This document shows positions 24,682 to 32,392 of a stretch of DNA of 64,000 nt, piece by piece. Within the stretch, counting starts at the first letter, position 1. Every line of letters begins with the position of its first letter. The notes below the pieces were generated by a model. That model was not told the DNA's origin, ran no database searches, and saw nothing but the letters and a program-made list of their open reading frames with translations. This DNA comes from G025836975 sp040391135 (GTDB lineage Bacteria; Pseudomonadota; Gammaproteobacteria; Burkholderiales; Burkholderiaceae_B). The translations under genes and the position numbers were made by a program. The stretch is from positions 1 to 64,000 of the forward strand of contig JBEBYL010000013.1 in NCBI GenBank assembly GCA_040391135.1, read 5' to 3'.

Positions 24682-27585
24682 ATGTTGCGTGAACTAGACC
24701 CTCATTCCGATTTCATTCCCCGGCATATCGGCCCGGGCCAGGCCGACCAGGCCAAGATGCTGGCTGCGATCGGCGTTCCCGACCTGCACAGCCTTATCCA
24801 GGAAGTCGTGCCGCCCAGTATCCTGAAGCGCGGCGCCCTGAGCCTGCCGGCTTCGCGCAGCGAGGCCGATGCGCTGGCCGAGCTGAAGGAAATCGCGGGA
24901 CGGAATCAGGTGTTCCGCAACTATATTGGGCAAGGGTATTACGGTACCCACGTGCCCAATGTCATCCTGCGCAACATCCTTGAGAACCCCGCCTGGTACA
25001 CGGCCTACACGCCGTACCAGCCAGAGATCTCGCAGGGCCGCCTTGAGGCGCTCCTTAATTACCAGACCATGGTGGCCGATCTTACCGGCCTGGACATCGC
25101 CAACGCTTCGCTGCTGGACGAAGGCACGGCGGCCGCCGAAGCCATGACCCTGGCACGCCGCGGCTCACGCTCCAAAAGCAAGGTTTTCTTCGCCTCGGTG
25201 CATTGCCATCCGCAGACGATAGAGCTGCTGCGCACCCGCGCCAGCGGGCTGGACATCGACGTGGTGGTGGGCGACGAGGGGCAAGGCCTGCCCGAATGCT
25301 TTGGCGTATTGCTCCAGTATCCGAACAGCCTGGGCGGCGTTGCCGATTACCGCGCCTTGACGGAATCCGCGCATGCGCAGGGCGCCGTGGTGGCCGTCGC
25401 CACCGACTTGCTGGCGCTGGCCCTGTTGGCCGCGCCGGGTGAATGGGGCGCCGATATCGCCATTGGTTCGGCGCAGCGCTTCGGCGTGCCGCTGGGCTTT
25501 GGCGGCCCGCATGCCGGCTTCATGGCCTGCAAGGACGCCTTCAAGCGCAACATGCCGGGCCGTCTGGTCGGCGTGTCCAAGGACAGCCAGGGCGCGCCCG
25601 CATTGCGCCTGGCCCTGCAAACGCGCGAGCAGCATATACGCCGCGAGAAAGCCACATCCAACATCTGCACTGCGCAAGTGCTGCTGGCCGTGATGGCCGG
25701 CATGTATGCCGTCTGGCACGGTCCGGCCGGCATCAAGCGCATCGCCCAACGCGTGGCCTACCTGACCGCCTTCCTGCGCGATGCGCTGGCCGAATTGGGC
25801 GTGGCGTCGGTCAACAAACAATTCTTCGATACCTTGCTGCTGGACACCGGCGCAGCCACGCAAGCCATCGTGAAGGCCGCACAGGCGGCCTCCATCAACC
25901 TGCGCCAAGTCGACGGCAAGCAGTTGGCCGTGTCGCTGGACGAAACCGTGACGGTCGACGATGTGCATGCCTTGCTGCAGGCCTTCGCTGAAGGCCTGGG
26001 CAAATCATGGGACGCATCGGCCAAGCGCACATTGCCCGCCCAGCACGGCGTTCCATCCGCCTTGCTGCGCCAGTCCGCCATCCTGACCCATCCGGTGTTC
26101 TCGCGCATCCAGTCCGAAACCGACATGCTGCGTTATCTGCGCGCCCTGGCAGACAAGGACCTGGCATTGGATCGCACCATGATCCCGCTGGGCTCCTGCA
26201 CCATGAAGCTCAATGCCACGGCCGAGATGATCCCCGTCACCTGGCCAGAATTCGGCGCCATGCACCCATTTGCGCCCGCCTCGCAAAGCCAGGGCTACAA
26301 AGAGCTTATCGATCGCCTGTCGGCCGCCTTGTGCGAGATCACCGGCTACGACTCCATCAGCCTGCAACCCAACTCGGGCGCGCAGGGCGAATTCGCCGGC
26401 CTGCTGGCCATTCGCGGCTACCATCAGGCCAACGGCCAGCATCAGCGCAATGTGTGCCTGATACCGGCCTCGGCGCACGGCACGAATCCCGCTTCGGCCC
26501 AGTTGGCCGGCATGGACGTGGTCGTGGTGGCATCGGACGATAACGGCAACGTCGATGTGGCCGACCTGAAAGCCAAGATAGCCAGCGTGGGCGACCGTCT
26601 TGCCGCCCTGATGATCACCTATCCGTCCACGCACGGCGTGTTCGAGACCGCGGTCACCGAGATCTGCGCGCTGGTGCACGATGCCGGCGGCCAGGTCTAC
26701 CTGGACGGCGCCAACATGAACGCCATGGTGGGCCTGGCCCAGCCCGGCAAGTTCGGCTCCGACGTTTCGCACTTGAACCTGCACAAGACCTTCTGCATTC
26801 CGCACGGCGGCGGCGGCCCGGGCGTGGGTCCGGTGGCCGTTCGCTCGCACCTGGCGCCATACCTGCCGGGCATCGTCGACGAAGCCGGCAAGCTGCCCGA
26901 AGGCACGGCGGTGGGTCCCGTTTCGGCGGCGCCATACGGCTCGGCCAGCATCCTGCCCATACCGTATCTGTACATTGCCATGATGGGCGCGGAAGGCCTG
27001 TTGCAGGCTACGGAAGTGGCCATACTGAACGCGAACTACATTGCCGCGCGCCTGCGCGACCATTATCCGGTGCTGTACGCGGGCAAGAATGGCCACGTGG
27101 CGCACGAGTGCATATTGGACATCCGGCCGATCAAGGATGCCTGCGGCATCTCGAACGAGGATGTCGCCAAGCGCCTGGTGGATTACGGTTTCCATGCGCC
27201 GACGATGAGCTTTCCGGTGGCGGGCACGCTGATGGTGGAGCCCACGGAATCGGAAGGGCTGGCTGAGCTGGATCGCTTCATCGATGCGATGATCGCCATC
27301 CGCGCGGAGATCGCCGAGGTGGAACGCGGCGAGAAAGACGCGCAAGACAATGTGCTGCGTAATGCTCCGCATACGGCGCAGATGCTGCTGTCGACGGAAT
27401 GGCATCACGATTACACGCGTGAGAAGGCGGCTTATCCGGTCGCCAGCTTGCGAGATGGGAAGTACTGGCCGCCGGTTTCGCGGGTGGACAATGCCTATGG
27501 GGACAGGAATCTGGTGTGTTCCTGCCCGCCTATGTCGGCGTATGAGGATGATGCGGCGGCTGTTGCTTCTGAGGCTTCGGTTTAG
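24682..27585 (+). CDS. gcvP: Glycine dehydrogenase (decarboxylating), P protein
   Basis: 967 aa, full length for the homodimeric fused form, with N- and C-terminal halves both present. The PLP lysine is K702 in SHLNLHKTFCIPHGGGGPG. N-terminal DFIPRHIGPG and NYIGQGYYGTHVPNVI, and the LDRTMIPLGSCTMKLNATAEM linker region are typical. It decarboxylates glycine and loads the aminomethyl group onto GcvH. The gene is followed by a strong hairpin terminator. Confidence 0.97.
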   Translation: MLRELDPHSDFIPRHIGPGQADQAKMLAAIGVPDLHSLIQEVVPPSILKRGALSLPASRSEADALAELKEIAGRNQVFRNYIGQGYYGTHVPNVILRNILENPAWYTAYTPYQPEISQGRLEALLNYQTMVADLTGLDIANASLLDEGTAAAEAMTLARRGSRSKSKVFFASVHCHPQTIELLRTRASGLDIDVVVGDEGQGLPECFGVLLQYPNSLGGVADYRALTESAHAQGAVVAVATDLLALALLAAPGEWGADIAIGSAQRFGVPLGFGGPHAGFMACKDAFKRNMPGRLVGVSKDSQGAPALRLALQTREQHIRREKATSNICTAQVLLAVMAGMYAVWHGPAGIKRIAQRVAYLTAFLRDALAELGVASVNKQFFDTLLLDTGAATQAIVKAAQAASINLRQVDGKQLAVSLDETVTVDDVHALLQAFAEGLGKSWDASAKRTLPAQHGVPSALLRQSAILTHPVFSRIQSETDMLRYLRALADKDLALDRTMIPLGSCTMKLNATAEMIPVTWPEFGAMHPFAPASQSQGYKELIDRLSAALCEITGYDSISLQPNSGAQGEFAGLLAIRGYHQANGQHQRNVCLIPASAHGTNPASAQLAGMDVVVVASDDNGNVDVADLKAKIASVGDRLAALMITYPSTHGVFETAVTEICALVHDAGGQVYLDGANMNAMVGLAQPGKFGSDVSHLNLHKTFCIPHGGGGPGVGPVAVRSHLAPYLPGIVDEAGKLPEGTAVGPVSAAPYGSASILPIPYLYIAMMGAEGLLQATEVAILNANYIAARLRDHYPVLYAGKNGHVAHECILDIRPIKDACGISNEDVAKRLVDYGFHAPTMSFPVAGTLMVEPTESEGLAELDRFIDAMIAIRAEIAEVERGEKDAQDNVLRNAPHTAQMLLSTEWHHDYTREKAAYPVASLRDGKYWPPVSRVDNAYGDRNLVCSCPPMSAYEDDAAAVASEASV

Positions 27586-27612
27586 GCTTTTGTGCTCTGC
27601 TGTTGCATTGAA

Positions 27613-27650
27613 GGCTGTGGCGACGGTTGTTGCTACAGCCTTAGTTTTCT
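27613..27650 (+). terminator. Rho-independent terminator of the gcv operon
   Basis: GGCTGTGGCGAC (27613-27624) pairs with GTTGCTACAGCC (27629-27640) in a 12-bp stem that includes two G-U pairs, with a four-base loop. The T-rich tail TTAGTTTTCT follows. It starts 27 bases after the gcvP stop. Confidence 0.75.
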
Positions 27651-27766
27651 GTAGACGTGCTTTTTGACGTGGATGCCCTTACTGCCTGGGGCAGTTTTTT
27701 TTGCCTCAGCATTCGGTTCTTGAGACGCTGGCGGGCGGGAGGGGTGGGGCTCCGGCACGTCTAGCG

Positions 27767-27784
27767 GCCCGGCCAAGGCCGGGC
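27767..27784. repeat. Perfect GC-only palindrome between gcvP and yciI-like gene
   Basis: GCCCGGCC at 27767-27774 and GGCCGGGC at 27777-27784 form an 8-bp perfect inverted repeat with a two-base loop. There is no T-tract on either side, so it is not a typical terminator. It may be a REP-like element or part of a convergent termination region. Confidence 0.45.
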
Positions 27785-27826
27785 TTCCCGCGCCTTCCTG
27801 GTCCGTGTGAGCGTCGATCGAACTCC

Positions 27827-28156
27827 CTACGGCTGTTCCAGTGGCCATACCTCAACGACGCCGTGTGCAACAGCACAAGGAGTTCGCGACACCATGTCTA
27901 TAGCCTCGGCCAAATCGACAGCCTCGATGACGGCAAAGCCAGCCACTGGCAAGGGCGAGTTCATGAATGGCCCGTTCGTCGTTTCAACGTGAACAGCATC
28001 AGGATTGCGCACCTGGACCGGACTGCCTGCGATGCCCATCAGCATTCCGTCTTTTTGCAACTTTGCATCGTGCGCATGGGCTGCGTCGCGGATGGCGGCT
28101 GCGGTACGGTCGTAACCCTCTTGCTCTCCATATCCGATCGTTATGAACTTTGGCAT
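27827..28156 (-). CDS. YciI family protein
   Basis: 109 aa from the ATG at 28156 (MPKFITIGYGEQEGYDR); the open frame further upstream to 28405 has no family character. YCII-type features are AHAHDAKLQKDGMLMG, the loop VETTNGPFMNSPLPVAGFAVIEA and EAIDMVSRTPCAVAHGVVEVWPL. These small alpha/beta proteins resemble ferredoxin-fold dehydrochlorinases and are of mostly unknown function. It stands at the edge of the accessory block, convergent with gcvP. Confidence 0.8.
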   Translation of the reverse strand: MPKFITIGYGEQEGYDRTAAAIRDAAHAHDAKLQKDGMLMGIAGSPVQVRNPDAVHVETTNGPFMNSPLPVAGFAVIEAVDLAEAIDMVSRTPCAVAHGVVEVWPLEQP

Positions 28157-28406
28157 GGGTCGTCTCCTTAAGATTGCGGGGCGGGAAGACTCGTCAGCAA
28201 ACCGTTTGCCAAAGCCTGAAATAGTGAAGGCTGCTTCCGACCCAGAGCGGAAGTCCGGCCGACGAAAGCCTATGGCTGCTTCGCAGCGAAGGCCGTCCTT
28301 CGACTGGACGCGTGAGAATGCCAGCAATCTAGCAGTCTCCGAGCACTCATCGTTGCTAAACGTTGCCGTCCAGGCTGTGCGTGGATGCCGATAGCGCGTG
28401 AACACG
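28157..28406. other. Intergenic region upstream of yciI-like gene
   Basis: 250 bases between the yciI-like gene and the end of the TIGR04141 gene. It contains degenerate complementary stretches around 28240-28310 (CGGCCGACGAAAGCC against GCGAAGGCCGTCC) but no gene, RNA or clear promoter that I can support. Confidence 0.35.
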
Positions 28407-30035
28407 CTACGCCTTTTTCTTTCCCTTTTTCGGGGGGATTGTGACTGTCTTCGCGTATATGTCGTTCACGGATATCTTTAGAAGTTCGACCTTGTATCCG
28501 AAGCCCCGAAGCACCTTGCGCGTATTGACAAGATTGACCTTGGAAAAAAAAGGTAAATGCAAGTCAGCGCCTGGCGCATCACTGATGACGGCATAGGTGA
28601 TTGTGAAGGATTCATGCTCCGGCTTCGGCTCGATCCTCATAAGTTCGCGGTGGGTCGGCGCAAGCTGTGCTCGGACTTTCTCACGAAATTTAGGGTCGAT
28701 TTGAATGAGTTGACCGGATACGAAGCCTTGAGCGAACAGGTGGCTCAAGACGCTGGACTTGCCGTACATTTTGACGTGGATCAGTTCGCGGTTGGATGAG
28801 AAAAGATCGCAGATCTCGACCTGTCCGTGGCCTCCGCCGTGCATGACTTTCTTCTTGTCATCGAGCAGGTCGTAGATCGCCGGTTCGAGCGCTGCCACCT
28901 GTGCGTTATACGCCCCTTCTCCGCCACCCTGATATTCGGGTAGCTTGATAGTCGACGGCGGGATCGCCGCATAGTCTTGGTTCGTCCGTTCGACGAAATC
29001 CTTGGCGATACTGAACCACTTGCCATCATTCAGGACATGTGTGACGCCGTCGAGTTCGATCTCCGCATAGAGGCACTTGAATACTGGCCACGACTTGAAA
29101 ACCTTCTTATGGTCCGCGTCGGCGCAATGAACGTGGCGCGCACGCAGCGCCTCAAGAGTGATCGGTCCATCGACAGTGTCGCGAAACCCCTCCATATTGA
29201 TGTCAGGGTGAAGAATGCCGCCGCCGTAGGGTGAATACATGAACCCCTTGACCATCGTCCATTCGATGATTTCCGGAATCGACAGCCAGATGCCGTCGAA
29301 TTGGTCTGCGGCCATTCTTGCTTCGAGGGCGTTCTCGAGGGCGCTTATGACCGCTGCACTCTTGGTTGTCGAGATGTTGTTGACCCATTGATAGTCCTCT
29401 GCGTTTAGTTCGGCTTCGAAAAGTTTCCGGTACTGATCGAGCAAAAACGGGAGGTCGGAAAGATCCAACTTGACCGAGACAGCCAACGCGTCACTGCCTG
29501 CCATGCGGTTGCCGAGGATCGAATTCTTGGGTGCGCCGACGATGGCCTTCAGCATGTCCTGCTCAACACTCAGACCGAACTGATCCGGCGTCGTCTCCTG
29601 GCCGGATTGGATGCGCATGTGGCTCTCAATGGCATTCAGCGATTGCACATCGACGCAGCGGAACGTCTTGGGATCAACGGCATTGAGAGCGCAGAGAAGC
29701 CCGAAGCGCTCTTCGATCACATCATCTCTCAGAAGGAAGCGTCCGCCCTGACCGAAGGCCAGGACAAAACTGCGTTCGTTGATCTTGACGAAAAAGGCAG
29801 CAGCGACGCCCTCAACGGCCAGACCCTTCGGGTTGATGAACTCCTTAAACAGTGCCGACCATTTCGGCGGTGACGGAGGATTCTTCCTGACAAAAAGCTG
29901 TCCGGCCCCGTGGCCCGCGATGGCAACCTCAACGGGCGCGTCGCAGGCTTCGATCTTTATAACTTGGTGATTGGTCGTAAATTGTTGTTTGATGAGGAAG
30001 ATGCTGAGATGGTTGACTTTCTTTTCTTGTGGCAT
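28407..30035 (-). CDS. TIGR04141/DUF6119 family sporadically distributed protein
   Basis: 542 aa, about the family length. Typical elements are the N-terminal NHLSIFLIKQQF, LFVRKNPPSPPKWSALFKEF near residue 50, FGQGGRFLL around residue 93, and the C-terminal FTITYAVISD followed by LPFFSKVNLVNTRKVLRGFGYKV. The tail is basic (PPKKGKKKA). The family is patchily distributed, often near restriction or other defence genes, and has no established activity. Its neighbours here are a broken HNH gene and a DUF4062-like/PhoD-like pair, which supports an accessory or defence setting. Base composition is lower in GC than the flanking core genes. Confidence 0.85.
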   Translation of the reverse strand: MPQEKKVNHLSIFLIKQQFTTNHQVIKIEACDAPVEVAIAGHGAGQLFVRKNPPSPPKWSALFKEFINPKGLAVEGVAAAFFVKINERSFVLAFGQGGRFLLRDDVIEERFGLLCALNAVDPKTFRCVDVQSLNAIESHMRIQSGQETTPDQFGLSVEQDMLKAIVGAPKNSILGNRMAGSDALAVSVKLDLSDLPFLLDQYRKLFEAELNAEDYQWVNNISTTKSAAVISALENALEARMAADQFDGIWLSIPEIIEWTMVKGFMYSPYGGGILHPDINMEGFRDTVDGPITLEALRARHVHCADADHKKVFKSWPVFKCLYAEIELDGVTHVLNDGKWFSIAKDFVERTNQDYAAIPPSTIKLPEYQGGGEGAYNAQVAALEPAIYDLLDDKKKVMHGGGHGQVEICDLFSSNRELIHVKMYGKSSVLSHLFAQGFVSGQLIQIDPKFREKVRAQLAPTHRELMRIEPKPEHESFTITYAVISDAPGADLHLPFFSKVNLVNTRKVLRGFGYKVELLKISVNDIYAKTVTIPPKKGKKKA

Positions 30036-30417
30036 CGGCTGGTTCTCCTCCAGAAAAGTGCTTATGTGGCTAGTTGGCCTTCAAGTCAACCGCCACTATC
30101 CTCAAAATTGAGTAGATCGACCACTACCAGGCAGCACCGTTTTCTTCAAAACCGGATGGCCACACGTTGCCTCATTTCTCGGATATGTGGCTGCCGCGAC
30201 GACTCTCACTTCCTTCTGGCGACATAGCAACGGCTACTGATCGAATCACCCGACAGAGACGCAACTTCGGCCCGGTTTCTCTCGCAGCGAAAGCCGGTCT
30301 TCAGCCGGGCAGACACGAGCGACTGCAACAAGCCCCGCATTGAGTAGCTGCAATGGCACACGGCGGAAACGGATCATCTTGCAAGCACCTGATCGCGGAA
30401 TAAATCATCATGTAATC
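30036..30417. other. Intergenic region upstream of TIGR04141 gene
   Basis: 382 bases between the TIGR04141 gene start and the HNH remnant. It should contain the TIGR04141 promoter. I see a degenerate GC-rich stretch at 30265-30320 (GGCCCGGTTTCTCTCGCAGC and following) but no gene. Confidence 0.35.
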
Positions 30418-30909
30418 TCACGTACAACCCCTCGCTAGACATCGCAACCAGGAGGTCGCGGTTTTGGTGTCACTATGCATGTCAAAGTGCTGGCTCAAGA
30501 AAATTAGCTCCAACGCCTTGCCAGAGTCTGGAGTCTCTGCAGCCAATTGGATACGCTGAAGAAACGCCCTGCGGAGTGCTCGCAGGTCTTCCTTCGGATA
30601 ACCGTCTGCATCCCGATCGGTCTTCTCGTGGCAACTAGGACATGCAAGGATCAGATTTTCGGTATCGTTGGTCAGGACCTCAGCTTCCACAGCGCTGTGC
30701 TCACATTCTCCCCGCGGCCCGTTAGGACTTGCCGGCAGAATGTGGGCGACCTCGCCTCAGTTCATTCTCGTGCCTACTCGAAAATCCTTCCTTAGATCTG
30801 TTCCACACGGCTCACAATGTCCAGCGGTGCGAATCCAGACAATGTTTCGAACTTCAGGTTTGGTGTGAAACCGATCATCAGCCTTGGAAGTAGCCACTTT
30901 TTTCCTCAC
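30418..30909 (-). pseudogene. HNH endonuclease gene interrupted by an in-frame TGA
   Basis: The minus-strand frame from a GTG at 30909 to the stop at 30418 is 164 codons and carries one internal TGA at 30757-30759. Before the stop it reads VWIRTAGHCEPCGTDLRKDF, after it GEVAHILPASPNGPRGE and later NLILACPSCHEKTDRD. This is the layout of an HNH nuclease, with CxxC, an H in the GEVAHI segment, and CxxCH. Everything else stays in one frame, so a single substitution probably inactivated it. Its product would be a DNA endonuclease, common in defence islands. A separate start at the GTG at 30690 would give only a 90-residue tail. Confidence 0.7.
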
Positions 30910-31265
30910 GCTTTGGCCTTCCCATCTCGCCGCTGCTTTGTTGTTCCCATTGCCACCCTTGTCGCAATTCGTTCCTAAAAGATTATGTGCGCTCTAGTCC
31001 AACCGTCATTAATTGTGGCACAATTTATTAACAATAGGTTACATCAATTGTTAATTCGAGAGTAAGAGATTTCGAAGGAACAGTGGGCGGCAGATATAAG
31101 CCATCCCTACTTTTGCCCATTTAACCGTCGTTATTGGCAACAACCTGAACGGCGGACAACTGGAATGCGAACTGGTGGTCCCTACTCAATCCTGTCCTTG
31201 AGGAATTGCCCACGTATCCCGAATTGCGTTCTGTCCATCAGTAGAAAATCAAACAGGAGCGCTCC
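30910..31265. other. AT-rich spacer between HNH remnant and the DUF4062-like gene
   Basis: 356 bases, with its middle (about 30975-31075) much richer in AT than the surrounding genome. It contains two dyads at 31011-31025 and 31028-31054. No open reading frame of interest is seen; this is probably the promoter region of the following bicistron. Confidence 0.5.
31011..31054. promoter_or_regulatory. Paired dyads in the promoter region of the DUF4062-like/PhoD-like operon
   Basis: AATTGT-GGC-ACAATT at 31011-31025 is a perfect 6-bp inverted repeat. TTAACAAT (31028-31035) and ATTGTTAA (31047-31054) form a perfect 8-bp repeat with an 11-base spacer. Both share the ATTGT half-site, suggesting a common binding protein. 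They are about 210 bases upstream of the first start codon. Confidence 0.45.
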
Positions 31266-32381
31266 TTGGCTAAACCCCTTATCAGAGTAATGCTGTCCAG
31301 CCGATGTCTCGACCCGTTTCCCATGGGCAGCAAGTCCACACTGACTGACCTACGAAGGGAACTGAAAACCGAGATCGAGTCCGCCCACGCGCTAGGGCGC
31401 AGGCTATTCGAGGTCTGGATCAACGAAGACGCGCCGCCGGCCGAAGGCACACGGGACAGTTGGGATGCCTGCCTACAGGCCGTACGCGATTGTGATGTGC
31501 TCATCGTGCTATCGAATGGCAATGCGGGCTGGGCCGCGGGCGAGCAGGACATCGGCATTTGCCACGCAGAGTACATGGAGGGCCTTCGCTCCGCGCAGGC
31601 CAAGGTGCGCCTAGTGGTTTTGCCGACGGTGGCCGACGATAAGGGTCGTGCAGGCGCGCGCAACCGGCGCTTCCAAGAGTATCTCGCGCGGCAGACTGCC
31701 TTCCGGGGCGGTGAAGTGAAGACGGTCGCCGATGCAAAAAAACGCGTGTTCGAGGCGCTCTCGGATGCCGTGGTCTCGCTGACGCAACGAGGCGTGCAAG
31801 CTGGCGCATCGACGCGCTTCGATGTCGGCGCGGCCCTGGACTGGACCCGGCTCGACTTCCGTCAACGAAAAATGGCTATGGAATCGACGCTCAAAACAGC
31901 CTTGGGCGGGCTCAAGGGTGCCAAGGCGCTGGACGGTGGTGTGGTGGTCAGCCTGGATGGCAAGGACGTAGCAGTGGTGGTTCACGCGATTCCGGCCTCG
32001 CTCAGCGTGGCCGCCGCACGCGAGTTAGTAGGACGGCCCTTCCTAGAGGATCACCAGCGCATCGAGTTGCTGACTTCGGCACACGGGCCATTGCATCTGA
32101 TTGCCTGTCACCGGGGCGCGACGGAAACCCAGGCTACGTCGCTTCTGGGATTTCCGGACGCGACGGTGGTGAGCGGCCCCTTTGGGGTATTCGTGGCCGA
32201 TGACGTGCAGAAGGTGCAATTCGCCTTCTTGGCTAACTGCCGAGACGACTCACAGACGCGACACGCCAGTCAACGTTTTTTTGAATGGTTGCAACAGACC
32301 GGTGAAGGGACGCTGGTGGCACGCAGGGCGGTGTCTCGCGCTCGGATCGTCAAGGTGGTGGCGAAAGAAATGAATACCTGA
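31266..32381 (+). CDS. DUF4062-like (TIR-like fold) N-terminal domain protein
   Basis: 371 aa, TTG start at 31266 with AGGAG six bases upstream. Residues about 5-105 resemble DUF4062/TIR-like domains: a first strand IRVMLSSRCLD, a central CDVLIVLSNGNAGWA (76-90) and a conserved Glu in CHAEYMEG (E102), matching the S-x-(T)E-x-EY type motif. The remaining 265 residues (with LDWTRLDFRQRKMAMESTL and VVVSLDGKDVAVVVHAIP) match nothing I know. TIR-like domains can cleave NAD or act as sensors, but activity is not shown here. The gene is followed after 11 bases by a PhoD-like phosphoesterase gene, so the two form a bicistron. Confidence 0.65.
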   Translation: MAKPLIRVMLSSRCLDPFPMGSKSTLTDLRRELKTEIESAHALGRRLFEVWINEDAPPAEGTRDSWDACLQAVRDCDVLIVLSNGNAGWAAGEQDIGICHAEYMEGLRSAQAKVRLVVLPTVADDKGRAGARNRRFQEYLARQTAFRGGEVKTVADAKKRVFEALSDAVVSLTQRGVQAGASTRFDVGAALDWTRLDFRQRKMAMESTLKTALGGLKGAKALDGGVVVSLDGKDVAVVVHAIPASLSVAAARELVGRPFLEDHQRIELLTSAHGPLHLIACHRGATETQATSLLGFPDATVVSGPFGVFVADDVQKVQFAFLANCRDDSQTRHASQRFFEWLQQTGEGTLVARRAVSRARIVKVVAKEMNT

Positions 32382-32392
32382 GGAGGCTGAAC

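Noticed and set aside
30240..30330. Degenerate GC-rich stretch resembling those near 28250 and 34320
   Set aside because: Similarity is loose and no repeat unit could be defined by eye.
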